Notes under the pieces: generated by a model
Told to the model about the DNA's origin: nothing
The model's database searches: none
The model's input: only the letters and a program-made list of their open reading frames with translations
Assembly: GCA_025345505.1 (NCBI GenBank)
Contig: JANVCC010000011.1
Location: forward strand, 2,985,849 to 3,049,848
Source of the DNA: Todiramphus chloris collaris
Lineage: Eukaryota; Chordata; Aves; Coraciiformes; Alcedinidae
Direction of reading: 5' to 3'
Length of the DNA: 64,000 nt
Position numbers and translations under genes: made by a program
Shown here: in pieces, positions 1 to 14,715 of the stretch
How the letters are laid out: every line of letters begins with the position of its first letter
Position numbering within the stretch: position 1 is the first letter of the stretch

Positions 1-3000
1 GGCAATTAAAATCAGGGCCTTCAGCCAGCACTGTAACTGTTGCATGGGCTGGAAGCCACAGAGGTGGATGATATGTGAAAAAACTTATCATATTTGGTCA
101 TATAGAAACCCAGAAAAGATAATCTAGCCTGGAAATAATGGCAAGAAAACCTCAGGATGAAGTCATTGTTTGAGAGAAAGAACAAACTTCTCTGTTGAGC
201 TGAGGTGAAGAAAGGAATTCAGACAGGCCTGCAACCTGTTGATTCAAAGTCAAGTAGGAGTCAGGGTACTGATGCTTCAGATCACTGAGTTGAATGGGAG
301 ATGTGTATTTTTTACTAGGAGGTGAAAACAGCATTTTTCTTAGTTCTTCAGAGCATCTCCTTGCCTGAAGGGCATAATTTTGACCTGGAGTGGGTATCTG
401 GCCATCAGAGCAGTAAGGTTTCAGAATAGCCTCTAGGGCAGTGAGGGAAAAAAATATTACTTGCTGCTTTTAAGACAAAGTTCATTAATTTTGGAGGGGA
501 TTATATGACAGGATTGCTGAGATAATGGATGACAGGACTAAATGACCCAAAAGATTGCTTCTAGTCCTACATTCCAATACCTGTGTTTAATTCATACCAA
601 GATAGGACTAATCCTTCCAGGACCATGAAACAAGAACCTCAGAGAGGAACGGCAGGTGCCTGTTGCACATCTGAATGCTATGGGGGAAGCCACAGCAGTT
701 GCGGTCATTTATTCTCTCTATACAATATAGTATATACATACACCTGTTCTATCTTAGCACTTTGTGAAAAGCTTGCGGAGGGATCTGCCAGTATAAGCAT
801 TAATATCTCACTGGCATCCACGGCTGTCGGGAAGTTGTCTTTACCCACTCGCTGTAAGATCTGTCAGCATTGTGCCCTAGTTGGAGCCCAGTTCAATGAG
901 TCATACAGGATACTGGGACATCTCACCTTCCACTAGCACCTGCCATTGAAGGTTACCGCTCCTCTAATTATTTTGCCTACCGAATGGCAAATTCTTTGAT
1001 ATTTGTTAGTGTTTGCTTGACAACCAGGAATACAACTGAGCTCTTCAAGCGATATGGTAGATGAGCTTTTTCGGAAGAGGAATGATAGAAGATTTAGTTG
1101 ATCTTAACTGGCTTTTGTCAAACACAAGAGGCTCTTACCCATTCCTGGGTTCACAATGAGTATTTTTCAGGGCACCTGTCCATAAGTCTGTGTGATGGGA
1201 TAAAAGCCAGTGAAGGGTGACAGGCTGGATAATGCAATTTTAAATGAGGCAGACTTCTCTCTCTTAGCTAGTTCCATATGTATTGGATTGGATTTATCAG
1301 CAGTGTATGCTGACAGTCGCTCACGGTGTTTGGTGCTGAGGTCTGATGGCTGGTCTGATTAACCAGTTACAGTAATAATAACCTGTATGTACTTTGGCTC
1401 TCAAGCTCTGATCAGTTGATAGAGCACAACTTTATTTTGCATCCCAGCTTAGACAAAGAGCTTGCACACCCAAGTAAGTTAAAGTGGTATAGCAAAGTTA
1501 CCACGTATAATCCTCCTTCAGGGCAATGGCATGTGTATGTGTTCTTATCACAGAGCACTTCTCTGCTTATCCCTCTTTCACAGAGGCTAAGCAATCTCAA
1601 TTGCCCTGCGTTTCCTAGAATGTTCTACAGGGTAACAGAGTTTGCAGGCTGTCAAAGCCCTAAGTTTCCACTTGCACATGCTCCTCAGACTGCAACTGCT
1701 CCAATTCCTTCCTGACTTTATCTGATTGTCTTGGAATCAAATCTAATTATGGAGAGGAGCCCTGCTCTCCCACAGACAAGTGTCTTTGGATGGATGACTC
1801 CTTCACAGAGGGAAAGAAGCATCTCACGGTTTCTTTGCAGCAGATTGTAGAGGTTAGATTGGGCCTTTCTGTATTTCCTTTCTGATAATGGCACAGTTCC
1901 AGTGATGGGAGCTGGCTCCTGCAAATGGGCACAGAAATTGGTAATTCACATGTTATGCATGTAAAGCCAAAGGCCTTGGCTTGCTTTGGCAGAAAGCTCC
2001 TCTCATGTTTCCATAGGAACATAAGGGAATTAAAGATTTTAGCATACAGCTCAAAGTTCCATCTCACAGTTGCTGAAAGAAAACATCTGCTGCCACTACC
2101 CGTGTAGCATTGCAGATCCAGACTTCAAGATCTGAGATATGAAATACATACGTTATGAAATCATGCTGGCTCCTCTTGAATAGTTGGAGATCCCGTAAGA
2201 AACAAGGGCTTGTAGCACCATGTGCATCACACCACAGAGCTGTGCTGATGGAAAATTGTGATGTGATGACATTTGCTTGAAATGTCAGGACCTTGTAGTG
2301 TCGGGAGGTGACAGCACAACATTATGCTGCAAATAGGTACTGGGACATGGTGGGTTTGTTCTAGAAGATGAACCGCTAAAAGTGATTGCATTGCACATGT
2401 AGCTCTACTTAGAGGAAAAAAAGGGAGGGAAAAATAAAAAAATAGGTGCTAAAGGAATCCAAATTTGGAGCTTTCTTGTGTGGCTGGATGATGAATGACT
2501 GGGTGATAAAATGGCAGTTGAAAATCAATGTCAGTAAGTACAGAGGAATTCACAGGGGAAGGAGCAAGCGTAACTACACATATGCAATGACAAGCTGCAA
2601 AATAAGTCACAGGAAAAAGATTTTGGAATTCCTGTGAAAAGTTTTCTGCAAAGATCAGCTTTGTGCTCCGCAGTGGACAAGGAGGGAGCTAGAAGACAGA
2701 AATGCACTAGGAAAGGCACAGAGAGAGAACACAAAGATCTGGCTTCGAAAAGATCACACTTTTTTATGCTGTGAATACAAAAATTGTGGAAATTATTATC
2801 ACAGGATGTCTGGAAGGAAAAAATGAAGTGTTCAGTGAGGTTTCTAGACCAACTGATGGTGGCATCTAAGCACAGGGCCATGTACAACCTCTTCAGAAAT
2901 TGCCCCAGATGTCAATGACTACAATCTGGAGTGTTAGCAGGGAAAGGCCACTCTCTCATTGCCCCTTTCTGTCTTTTCTGGCCACAGTAGGAGACAAAAT

Positions 3001-3807
3001 ATTTTGTTCAGTCAGCCTCTGGTCTCCCTAAAATGACCCTAACATCATTATTTGACAATAAAAATGTTAACAGATTGTGGACAATTGAGTTTCTTCTTTT
3101 AATTCTGTCAAACTCATGAACACTTAGTGAATAACTGAGATTTTGTTTACACATTCCGCAGGACACAGTGAAGGAAGCAATCTGTCCACAAATTAATTAC
3201 TTCATTTTGCATTTTTTTTTTTTGCGGTGCTAAATGAATGAGATGCCCCTTCCCCCCACATCCCTTCTGAAACCTTCTTCCTATTGTGTCAGACTTGTCA
3301 CTGCAATCTCTTTTAATTGCAGGCTCCTTGGTAGTTTCTCTGGCACGTTTTCCCAAGGAGAACCACTGGTGAGTACTCAGATGAAAACAAATGCTCTGAC
3401 AAGCCAGAGTTTTAATTTTTCTTTAGATTGCTTGTAGAGGAGGATCATTATTAGCAGATGATAATTAGAAAGTGGTAACACTTTAATTTGCAAGGATATA
3501 TTGAAATTCATTAGCATCTGAAAGCTTTGCTGTGCTCTGTGGCAAATGAACTGGAAGTATCAGACTGGTTCCTAATAGCTATGATAAATACCCTGACCAG
3601 AAAACTGTCACTGCTATTTCATCTGTGGATCTACCTGTCCTGTATTTGTATGGCCTGCCTTTATCAGAGAAGCCAAAGACAAGGGGAAGGGTGAAATTCC
3701 TGGGGTGAGTCTTATCCCTCTTTATGTCATGTCTAAGCTGATCATCCAAAGGGAGTTCTGTCTCCTTCAATGGAGACAGACAAGATGGTACTTCAGAGAA
3801 ATGTATC

Positions 3808-4082
3808 GACAGGACAAGGGATAATGGTTTTGAACAGAACGAGGATAGATTTAGATTGGATATAAAGAAGAATTTTTTTGTGACAAGGGTGGTGAGACTG
3901 GCACAAGTTGCACAGAGAAGTTGTGGATGTCCTATCCCCGGAAGTGTTCAAGGTCAGATTGGATGGGGCTTTGAGGAACCTGATCTAGTGAAAGATGTCC
4001 CTGCCCATGGCATAGGAAAATTGGACTAGATGATCTTTGATGGTCCCTTCTGACCCAAACCATCCTGTGTTTCTATCATTCT
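3808..4082 (+). mobile_element. CR1 LINE 3' fragment
   Basis: This has the CR1 3'-end landmarks in order: a TTTAGATTGGATAT block, GTGTTCAAGGTCAGATTGGA, GATGTCCCTGCCCATGGCA, TAGATGATCTTTGATGGTCC, and a decayed ATTCTATG-like tail. It is 5'-truncated, as most avian CR1 copies are, and antisense to TENM2. It carries no coding capacity. Confidence 0.9.
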
Positions 4083-5784
4083 GCACAATTATCCTCTCTA
4101 CTCATATGAAGTGAGGTGAGAACTGGAGGAAATGATCAAAACTGTGGGGAAAATGTTGCTGCTCAGAGTGGAGAAACATTCAGAATGGTGTTAGCTAGGG
4201 TGGGGACCTCATCATTTCCAGGAGGAGACTGTCACTCCCAGAATGTGTCTTATCCTACCTTGGACACACGTGCTGGCATAGAATGAACCATCCTTAAGGG
4301 TACCAGATTTTTTACAGTGAGAGCCAAAAAAATCTACTTAGGCCAGATGCTTGATTGTCCCAAGAGGCTAAAGATAGATGCAAAAGTATATGCTGACACC
4401 TCAATTCCGTCCGTATTTTCCAGCAAGAACTAAATATCAGATAATTAATACATCAGGAAAGTGGAGACAAGACCTTGTTTTCTTACAATTTTTGAACAAA
4501 TGCTAAGATGTCCTTAAATACACAAATCCTACTTTGCGTGAAGCAATTATCTTCAGGCAAAAAAAAAAGCTTTAGTCTTAAAAAGTAGAGTCCCATGAAG
4601 AGATGGTCATTCTTGAAGAAGTGAACTTTTCATGTCCTTCCCTGGCCAGCTGATAACTTTGTAGCTACAGAATTGTTTTCCAGTTTTCCTTGATCATTCA
4701 CTATGGGTGTTTAGTCCCCTGCCACAACAGGGAAGCAGAGGGTAACCTGAGGACTACTGGTTACTTGTACAATAAATCATCTTCATTTTGAACTGTTATG
4801 AAATATAATCACATGAAGGAAAGGCATTTGTTAGATTTTTCGGCTAGGATGAACCACTGTGAAGGCAGAAACAATGCTGACATGACATTGTCAGTGTGAG
4901 TTTTCACTGTTAATCATTTACTGAGGTGAATTGGAAGTGAGTCACACCACTCAAAGCAGTTGTCTTAGCAGACATTGCAAACTCAGACTAGAACCAGATC
5001 AGGGAACACTGTTTACAAACTTTCCCTTGGCAGTGTGGGCTTCCTGGGATATTGCTTTCTTGTTGCCATTTTGCTTCATGTCATTTCCTCTTTCACTCTC
5101 AGTTTACTCCTATTTTTCGAAATTTCAGAGCTGTGAGGATTGAATGTATGCATTTTGCCGTTATATGATTGAGGTGGAAAAACAGCCTCCTGAGAGCCTG
5201 AATTGCCAACAAGAAGGATTTCAGTGCTGAAAGCTTTGAACTTCAGAGCTCTGCTTCCCACAGCAAAGCAGAAATATAATTCATCTAAACCTTGCAACAT
5301 CCACCCATGTAGGGAAATGAATAATAGTCTTCTTATCTTTTACAAGGGAGAATGGAGGTCCTATAAAAGTTGCGGTGTGGTTTGTTGTTTGGGGTTTTTT
5401 GCCATGTTTGAACATCAAAGTGGTGTAGAAAATTAAACTACAGAATTCTGGGTTCCCTAATCTCTTGACTTATCTGATGAACTGAATCTTTCTGCCCAAA
5501 TCACTTAATTTTCTTTTCACTCAGACCTCTCATTTCAGTGAGACAATTTTTGCACTGCACCCAGACCACAAGTAGTGGTTCCCTTTCTATATCTGTACCT
5601 TTGGCAATACTTTATCCCAGTATAATGGTCACCTCATGGGAGTCTGGAGTGCTCGGAAACCATGCTGGGCTTTTTGAATATTACAAGGGTAGCTGTTTGT
5701 CTTTCATTGCTTTTTGGCAAAAAACAGGTCTCACAAGGTATATTTTTCTGCATCCTTACAGGAAACAACTAGCTAATGTGTAAC

Positions 5785-5815
5785 AAAAGGAAAAATAAAT
5801 AATAAATAAATAAAT
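5785..5815. repeat. (AAAT)n-rich simple repeat
   Basis: A run of AAATAAATAATAAATAAATA type. Short and imperfect. Confidence 0.85.
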
Positions 5816-7095
5816 CACAACTAGAGCTGACACAAATGGCCAGTAAACCAGTTTGGATTTCTTGGATTCATTAACAATAATTGTATCAAGAAAATAACTT
5901 CCTGAGAATTCTAGCCAAGAAGAGAAACAGCTCAGCTGTCTTCATCTTGCCTGCTCTTTGTGAAATAACTTGTTAATGGATCCCCAGGTTTTGCTGAGGG
6001 GTTGCTTTACAGAGAGGTTGGGATAGGCCTGGAAATTGCCATGCTGAGGAAGGAGAGAGCTACCACTCCAGATGGAAGGAAAATAGAAAACTGCAGCACC
6101 TTGATGGCGAAGTCAAGAACCTATAAATAACTCCTCACAACAACCGGGCAAGAAGACATACAAAAGGCAAAAATGCCACATTTCTAAAAGCGTTCCTGCA
6201 TGGGCTTCCTTCTTGCCCCTCTTCACAAACACTGCAGAAGGTGTGTATACCAAGAGTATCTTTCACCTCATCGCTATACCCTCCGTGTGTGTTTTTTCGA
6301 GGAGCTGTGGACAGCTGGGAGGAGCGACATCCTCCATATGCAGAACTTGTTACCTTGAGACTGCCAGACTGAAGTCTTGGCTACACGCAGGACTGCATAT
6401 GTCTGGCTAAAACTGTTTTGAACAATTTAGTTCACAGTCATGAAGGCTGTGTGATGCTTTTAGTTTGGTTTGACTGTGCTTTTATCACATTTAAGTAAGC
6501 TAATCAGGAACCAGGTGAAGTCATGCTGAATTAGAACATTCCCATATCTAAACCAGTACCCACTACCCCATAGGATTTAAGCTAGATGCTGTAATATATA
6601 ATGTCAATGTATAAACCTAAATTTACGTATCTTTGAGCTGTATGCTGGTTCTGTTACTACTTTATATATATAACACTTACAGAACTACTTATTCTTTTTG
6701 ATGCTAAGAAAGTCCCAGTGAACTGAACATAAGTGTTCCAGTTCAGACTGGGAAGGACCAAACACTATTATTTGGTGAGGAGTAGTGGCTAAGTGGGTAT
6801 AAAATTGATGGATGGGTTTATTCTATTGCCCTTTGGACATGTGCCCATCACTACACCCCTCTCAACTGGCACTCTTCCCAGCCACCTCTATAAGAAGAAC
6901 CAGGACTGGCTGAGGGTGAGACATACTTATTTCCAGAGACAAGCCCTTAGGACGTGCTTGTGGGTTGACAAGGGAAGGCTTGCAGAATCTGAGGGTGTTT
7001 TCTAAATTGGAGAGGAGACCAGTCTCTACAGTGACCAAACAAGCCCTTTTCAAAAAGATTCCTTAAAAAACCCTGTGAAGAAGAAGCAGTCTCAC

Positions 7096-7328
7096 CCCTG
7101 GGATTTGTCAGAGTAGCATCGGTGCCTTTGCCTCCATCTCCACAGCGGGTATCATCGAACGGGAGGCACTGATCTCCGGTTCCGGCCAAGACCTCTGAAT
7201 TCTTCACAATGTCTTTCACTGATGTAGTTGACTTGATTTTATAGATACGTCGGCTGTTGGTGTCGGAGAGGTAGATGGAGCCAGTGATTGGATCTGTGGT
7301 CAAGTAATACTTATGAGCTGGGCTGTGG
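7096..7328 (-). CDS. TENM2: Teneurin-2 coding exon: NHL propeller blade
   Basis: This 233-nt exon has the acceptor CTTGTTTTTCAG and the donor CAGGG|GTGAGA. The first base C completes a Ser codon, 77 codons follow, and the final G begins a Gly codon. It encodes [54 protein letters not shown] and [20 protein letters not shown]. This is an NHL repeat of the beta-propeller. The KIKST...VKD-VKNSEV...[11 protein letters not shown] pattern is the teneurin-2 form; recalled paralogues have KLKS-L-ETKDLSKN, RVKSL or similar. It is the most 3' exon in the window. The large exon that completes the propeller must lie below position 1. Confidence 0.96.
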
Positions 7329-10300
7329 CTGAAAAACAAGGGTATGACATTATTATTTTTTTGGGTGATTTGTTTCCTTAAGTAAACAGGCAATGCAAGC
7401 ACTTTAGAGAATCAAAATGCACAGGGCAGACAGACAGGGAAAGTGAAGCGGTGCTGGATTTGGCCATGTTAGTACACAGTGTGTTACAGAACAGGGTCCT
7501 GACCTGTTTCTGTTACTAATTGCTGGCATGGAGAGCAGCTACCAAAAGAAAGGACTTACTGTCCTGAACCAAAATCATGCCAGGAACTACTATAGGTCGA
7601 GTCCCAGTGCCTGAGTATGCTTAATTTGCATAATACAGACATAGTCCTGAAACTAGTATTAGTGCAGTGCCAGAAAGTGAAGGGAAAGCATAGTACACTA
7701 GGGACAGAAAAACAAGGGGGAAAAAAAAAAAAAAAATCTGCCCTCCCAAGAAAGACCCCAGTACAAAAACCCAGAAGCAGACTGCCAAGTACAAAGCACT
7801 TGAAGATAAACTCTTCAAGATCACTGCATCAAGGTTCATCTGGTGCTCTTGCTGACTCCAGATCAGAATCTAGTGTCCTGTCTTGCCCTCATGGAGATTA
7901 GTGGAAGTCCTGACACTGAATCCAGATGGACCTCAATAACAACAGAAACAAAATGGTCCTTGGAGTACCACATTTTGCCCTAAGTAAAATATCAAACAGG
8001 AGGAGGGCTGAGGAACCTGAATGTCAGTCCCCTGTTAAACATCATTCACTCAATGCTTTCTTGAAAATAAGAAAGGGTGACTGAGAAAATAGGGTGAGCC
8101 AACAGAATGTTTTTAGCTCTATGACTACAACACTAAATGAGCCCAAGACTGAAGAAATGAATAAACTAGCATCTACTTTATGGGAAGCACTCAATGATAC
8201 TGGCAGAAAAAACAACCAGATGAGTTTAGACACAATTTTAAAAATTATCTACGGCTTAATATAGATACTAAACTTATTAACCTCTTTTATTGAAACTAAG
8301 TGTTTATTACTAGTGTGTATTGAGCTGCATCTCTTCTAAGCCTGAAACCAACAGGTTAAAAGTGTAACACCTGCTGCCTGAATGCAGGTCCCCTTCCTTC
8401 TAAGAAAGGCTAAGTAGTAATTAGAACAAGTATGAAAAAGCCTCTATTTTTCTCCAGAACACCTTCAAGCTGTCCAAACTCATCAGGTCCCAGGAATTCA
8501 TAATAAATGTATAGGCCATAGTTCACAATTTTGCATTTAGTGGAATTGTTCCAGGAGAAGCTGGTTAGAAACCTGAGTGTCAAACACAGTTGACTCCATC
8601 CCTCATAATAAGAAATTTCCTCTCTCCTTCAACCTTTCTGTTAGAAAAATTAACTCTTCTTCAGACACATAAAACCTACTGAATTATTTTCTGCTTTAAA
8701 AAGCCATGTTAGTTCTTCATTCAAATTACTTAATACTTTGTGAGGAAAAAAAAAAAAAAAATAAAAAAGGGCCTTTCTGATTTATTCTGGAATATCCCTT
8801 GTGATTTATCCTATTAAAGTCTGAACAGATTTAATCTCCACAAATGACACTGATTCTTGCTAAATAAAATGCTCTGACCTTCAAGACAGCTCCAGCCTGA
8901 CAGTTCAGTCTCCATTTGTATTCCTTTCCAATGACAGCAGGCTGGTAGGGTATTATTTCATTTACCTGCATGTCACTCACACTAAGCAAGTGGTTTCAAC
9001 CCTGGTGGAAGAAGTTCCCTGTGGGAATCCATCATCCATTTTGATCAGGGCCTTGCATTTTCCACTGACTGTCCTAACAAAGCCCAGCTGAATGTCAGTC
9101 ATCTTTTGAGCTGTTCATCATCTCTATTTTGCATGAGAAGTGAACAAGAAGAGGACATTTTTAATGGCACTTTTCAATTCTTTAGCCTCTTTTCCTGGAA
9201 ACCACAGATAGCTTTCACTGTCTTACAACAAGCCCTTTGCAGATGGGCAAAGGCAAATGACTTTCCCAAAGATGGAGAAAAATGGTGGTAGAACTGAAAG
9301 TTCCTGCTCTCCTCTCCCAGCACTATCATTGTAATTTATTTTTGAATTTTATTATTGATTACAATCCTTCTGTGGAAGAAAGCGATCTTAAAATTATTTT
9401 CTAATCCCAGCTCCTGTGTAGAACGGACGCTGAAACAAACACTGGTTACTTCTAACCACAGATTGGAAAACTTGGTAAAAGCAAAACATTCATCCAGCAA
9501 AAAAGCTGAATGGTACTTCCCGCTTAAATTTACTATGTAAATGAGTGTTGTATTAAAGTAATACTTTGAGTAGCAGCTGGTAACCCAAGTTTATTTTTGT
9601 TAATGAGGTCCAGAATACAGACGCCACGAAAAAGCAGAGGTGAATTCAAAATTCACAATCATTAAAAAATTAGCTCTTACTGGTTAAACTTTTAATCCTC
9701 TGTATAGTTGGATGACACAGAAGCACACACAACTTTACTAACAAATGTACTTTGGAAGAGGTAGAAATAGAAACTTATGTTGGTTAAAGTACCCATGGGA
9801 TAGTAATAACCTTGGGTCACTTAAAATCTTTGGTCACTTGAGTCTGGATTTCATCTGGTGACCTGATAGCAAGACTCCTAAGACATACAATTACCTTTCT
9901 ATATCTAATGTTATCAATGGTATGGGCACCCCCAACAAAAATGATATCTTTTCTGGTGCATGTCTCTGTGTCAATATCAATTCCTATGAATTGATAGTTC
10001 ATTTTTATTGGATAGACTTCTTATTTTAGCAAGCATGGCTTATCATGGTCTCCCACACCCTACTTTGTGCATAGGGGTTTTGTGGGTGGAAGGCCTCCTG
10101 GGATGGCTTAGGCAATGGAATATTTAAGCTGGGATGCTTTGGAGCAGGGAAGGTAGAATACACACTGTTAAAAAAGGGCAAGCTGGAATTTACCCCCCTG
10201 GTCTCTGCCAACAGTTTTCACCATTGTACTGGGAAGGTGTCACGCTCTGCCCTTGTAGGAATTGCATAGCATTACACACTGGAGCTTTTGTTTAACACTA

Positions 10301-11293
10301 TGAGATCCTTCAGGTTGAGAGATGCTAAATAAATATACATTAGTAATGTAAAAGTTCCCAAACTGCCTCCCTTCATCTGTGATAATGAACGAGCACTGGA
10401 TCCGGGAACACTGGGGCTTTGCTTTTTATTTAAAGCCACAATCAATAGGCAAATCCAAGTGGCAAATCGGACTGAACTGAACAACTGAAATAAATCTGCC
10501 TGAGGCGAAGCAGAGATTTATGGTTTTTTTCCTTTCATCCTCTCTCATTGCTTAGTTAGATAATGGACCAAAACAAAAGACATGACTTTTTACTATTCAG
10601 AAGATTTAATCAGTTACAGTATTTGTAGTCTTAGAATATTTATCCCCCATATTGACACTGCCACTACAAGAAAAGAGCTGTGGGTGAAGAACTGATTTCC
10701 CATTCAAATTGTTCCTTTTGCTCTTGAGACTTTTTTAGAAGGAACCTTGAGCCCTGGATGGATATTTTAAGTCCCCAAAGCAACAAACCTAAGTTGCAGG
10801 GACATGGTAAGCTGGTCCCTAGCCAAGAACAGACATGTTAGTGGTTATTAGTGGGCTTGACAGTGTAGTCGCTGGGAATGAGGACAGTTTCATAAGCAGA
10901 AGTTCTGCAAGCCAAACAGAAATGGAAATGATATTGCTTTCTTGTTCACTTGTGATACAGTGACGCGCTAGGAAAGCACAGGGAAACCTTCCAAGTCCAT
11001 AGTTATCCCAGTTGTTTGGGTTTGCACATAGGCTCTCCCATACATCTGCCTTTTCCCTTTTCTTTTTTCATTCTCATTATTTGGACAGGATAGTGGCAGC
11101 ACCATTTGGGGAGCTCTGCAGGTAGGTTAAGAGGTTCAAACTCCACTTTAAAGTGCTTATGCTTTATGGGACTTCTTACACACAGGCATGAGGAAGGAAA
11201 ATGATAAGAAGTTGGGTGAATAGGCAGACAGGTGTCACTTGTGCGGATTGCTTCTGTTGTACTATAATAGATGCACAAGCTTTAAGCAAAGTT

Positions 11294-11406
11294 TGATGAT
11301 GTGACACTTCAGGACATGGTTTAGTGGTCAAGATAATGTTGGGTTGACAGTTGGACTTGGTGATCTTAGAGGTGTTTTTCAACTTTAATGATTCTATGAT
11401 TCTATA
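11294..11406 (+). mobile_element. CR1 LINE short 3' fragment
   Basis: About 110 bp with GACATGGTTTAGTGGTCA, GACTTGGTGATCTTAGAGG and the tail ATGATTCTATGATTCTAT. It belongs to a CR1 subtype with a different 3' end from the copy at 11765. Antisense to TENM2. Confidence 0.85.
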
Positions 11407-11764
11407 TTATCCCATTGGGCCCCAACCCCATGTTTTGGAGGAGTCTGAGGAAGGAACTTTCTGCTCTAGAGTGGGACGCCAGTCCCTGGGGAATAAAGAT
11501 GAGAAAAGGGAGATGGTCTCTGGTTTCAGCAGGTTACCTATAATGCGTCAGCAAAGCAGAGTGTACCTTGTCATTGGCTTCTGCTCAAAGCCAGGCAATT
11601 CATCTCACCCAGCTTTAGATGGTGGATGCTTACATCTAACTGGCTGCCTTAACTCCCTTTATGGGCAATAGACAAAAAGAACATACTTCTGAGGTAGGAT
11701 TTCTATGACTTATTTTCAATATTTGTCTTACAAGATGAAAGACATCTTAGTTTCTCAAATACAA

Positions 11765-11924
11765 GGGAAGGGCATCTCCACCTCCATCCCTGGAAGCGTT
11801 AAAGGCCAGGTTGGATGGGGCTTCAAGCAACCTTGTCTAGTGGTAGGTGTCCCTGCCCATGGCAGGGGACTTGGAACTAGATGATATTTAAGGGGGTTTC
11901 CAACGCAAACCATTCTGTGATTCT
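11765..11924 (+). mobile_element. CR1 LINE 3' fragment
   Basis: It contains CATCCCTGGAAGCGTTAAAG, GGTTGGATGGGGCTTCAAGC, GTGTCCCTGCCCATGGCAGG and ends CCATTCTGTGATTCT. It is 5'-truncated and antisense to TENM2, about 360 bp beyond another CR1 fragment of the same orientation, so it is a separate insertion. Confidence 0.9.
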
Positions 11925-14715
11925 CCTCTAAAGGACAACTTCTGTTAACATTGACAGTATGGCTCTGGTTCCCACTGTGGTCAACATACAAGAGTAGCCA
12001 CAGCACCCGAATTAGTTACGCATAACATCTGATCTGAATAACCCCCTGGGTCTTCTTTGGATCTGACATCTCTGTTTAAGGACATGAAACCACCTCTGTA
12101 AAACTTTCTGTGCTAGCTGCCCTCTTTCCTTCTGAGCCATGCTGGCCACATGCATTTGCTGATGAGCAAAGAACTACCACATTCCTGCAGCCACGCTTTT
12201 TTTGTTCATCAGGCCTGTGTCCCCGTGGCTCCATGCTAAGCACTCCATAGCTCACAAACAGAGGATTTTATTACAGGTTGTGTGAGGCACAGATCTTTTT
12301 TTCCCTGGGTGATGTTCAGTAGATAATACATAAGGAGGCCACACAGTGCAGTGAGCTGAATTTACACTTGGCCTTTCAGTGTTTTCAGCTTGTGTGTGAT
12401 GCCCAAAGCCCTTCTCGTGTCACAGGCTAGGTAATAAAACTTCATAGCAATGCCATAATCCCATCCAGGGACTGCAAAGGACTTTCTGATCCGATCCTAG
12501 GGCACTTTTCTGAGATACCTCTCTTTGCCACTAATTGTAGATTTGTGTCTCTAAAGTATGAATGGAAACAAGAAAGGAATTATATATTTAAGTGTGGCCA
12601 CTTTTTTTTTTTCATATTTTCAAGACAGAAATGCCTCATGGACTTCTATGTTCCTGCACAGAAAAGATGAAAATTAACTGCAAATTATGGAAAATGCTTG
12701 GAAAAAGTAATTTCCTTCTATAAGCCCATCAAGACAGGTCCATACACAGACATACTGGAGTAAGTTACTGTTATTCTATTACAGATGGGTGTAAACTTAG
12801 GAAGCTTCACACTGTGGTGACACTTTTTGGCTTGGCTAACATCTCCCATGTTGACACACAGCCATTTTGGCTGTTGCAGAGTTAGACCCTGGCTGCCTAC
12901 ACTGTGCTGAAGTGCCAAGCCTCTCAGTTGGTTGCTCCAGAACCTCTGGAGATCAAGCTCACCACAGGCTATATAGAGGGGAGGAATCCTTTCCCTTGAA
13001 CTGAGGAAGTTGTTGCATATGGATTGCAGTTTTTCCAAACCACTAAGGTTCAGTCCTGTGGATCTCACCCTTTCTAACTGTTTCCTGTCAACAGTGTCAG
13101 GCTTAGGATCTTCTGGAGCTCAAAGCACTGGGGATATAACTAAGACTACACCCACTCAATTTCTTGTGGCTCAGGAATGAAGAGGCTTTCTAACAAGAAG
13201 TATTATGGCAAATGACAAAGAACAGCTGCTAACTTACATGGATGACTCCCTTAATGTAGTCACAGATGGGAATATTTAATCTAGAGTTCCTCACCTCCTT
13301 CCTCCCTCACTAGTCCCCTTTGCCCTGCCCTGCATTGAAGCAAGCATGTCTTGGCTTTCTTTCATTTCTTTTCTTAGATTTTAGGAATTGCCTAAAGGCT
13401 GAAGCCCAGCCAACTTTGTAAGGCTCTGATGGCATCTGCAGTGTTTTTGGACAGTCCATACATCTTCACTCAGTTATTGCCTTCATATATAAAACCTCTT
13501 CTTGTAACAGGTATTCAGCTGCTGCCCTTCACTGTCAAAGCAGGTGCACTTTAGTGGCTGTGTATTTCTAGGGCATTAATGATACAACCTGGCTGTTCCA
13601 AAGAGAAATGAGTTTTTCTATTGCCTTCAAATGATGTGAAAGAGGAGCTGGGGGGCTGGAACTCAGCCCAATGAAGACAGTCAGTGCTGAGGTCTTGTGT
13701 ACCAACCTCCCAGCCCTTCTAATAGTCGCTTTGGGCCAGGCCATTATACCATGGAAGCTCAGCCCTTCATTAATGTTCTGGCAATAAGACAAAAAACCAG
13801 TTTCTACTCCATTGCATTTCCAGGCATGCAGATAAAATGAACATTTCTGGTTTTGTACAGCCTCTATGAAGTCAAAGAAGCAGTAAATAAAAGCATGTAG
13901 CAAGAAAAATCCCCAATCCCAAATGCAAAGGAAAGCCAGACACACACACAAAAAAACCCAACTCCACAGTCTAAGCTTCTAATTTAGAAAGCAACCAGGG
14001 AGAAGGACAGGAAACTTGTCAGAGCCAGAGAAGTCCTTGCAAACACAGACAGTGACAGGAGGTTGACATTTTCCTGAATGCAACTGATTGGATCAAACCC
14101 ACTGAAACTCCAGTGAACCCAAGTGACAAATATTCTTAGTGACAAAGCTCCAATTTAGGAGTCTTTTTTTCATCTTGTTTTCTTGTCATTACTCTTTTTT
14201 TTTTTTTTTTACTATTGCATTTCCTGGCTAAGGGTTGGAGACACACCACATCCAGCCTGAGCCTGATATACTTTCATTTAATGCAAAAGCTTTCTATGAA
14301 GAGCTCAGACTGACAAGAAGTTACAAAAACTTACTTCCCTAAGTAGGTGATACTGTGGTACATGTGGTCCTTAATTATGCCTGTTACACTCCCCCAAACT
14401 CACAAAGAAGTTATTTTACCACATAAGAATTATTTTTCCACCCTAGCTATTCCAGTGATCTGTATCCTGATGCTGTCCCCATTTTGCTTCCTTGGTTAAT
14501 TCCCACCCATTTTTCCTTCCACCCTCTGCCTCTCGCAGGGTCTGTACTTCTCCTGTCTACAGCTGTAACAGCTCGTGCAGAAGTCTGCATGACTCTGCTC
14601 TGTGATTAATGGCTCCCAGTTCTGATGACTGATTGCCTACGCCAGTTTTAATCATGCCAGCTTCATTTGCTATTGAATCATCTGGAAATGGCACTTGTGG
14701 CTCACTGTGTAACAA

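Larger units (their letters stand above)
1..7095 (-). other. TENM2: TENM2 intron (incomplete), downstream of the exon at 7096-7328
   Basis: No exon was found here on either strand. The stretch is AT-rich and contains one CR1 copy near 3.8-4.1 kb and an AAAT-rich run near 5.79 kb. The next teneurin exon, which should continue the NHL propeller, is not present, so the intron extends beyond position 1. All open frames are short and lack splice context or recognisable protein. Confidence 0.8.

Noticed and set aside
7096-7328. Assignment to TENM1, TENM3 or TENM4
   Set aside because: The [22 protein letters not shown] signature here and [20 protein letters not shown] in the exon at 21070 fit teneurin-2 and differ from the other paralogues as recalled; a direct alignment would settle it.
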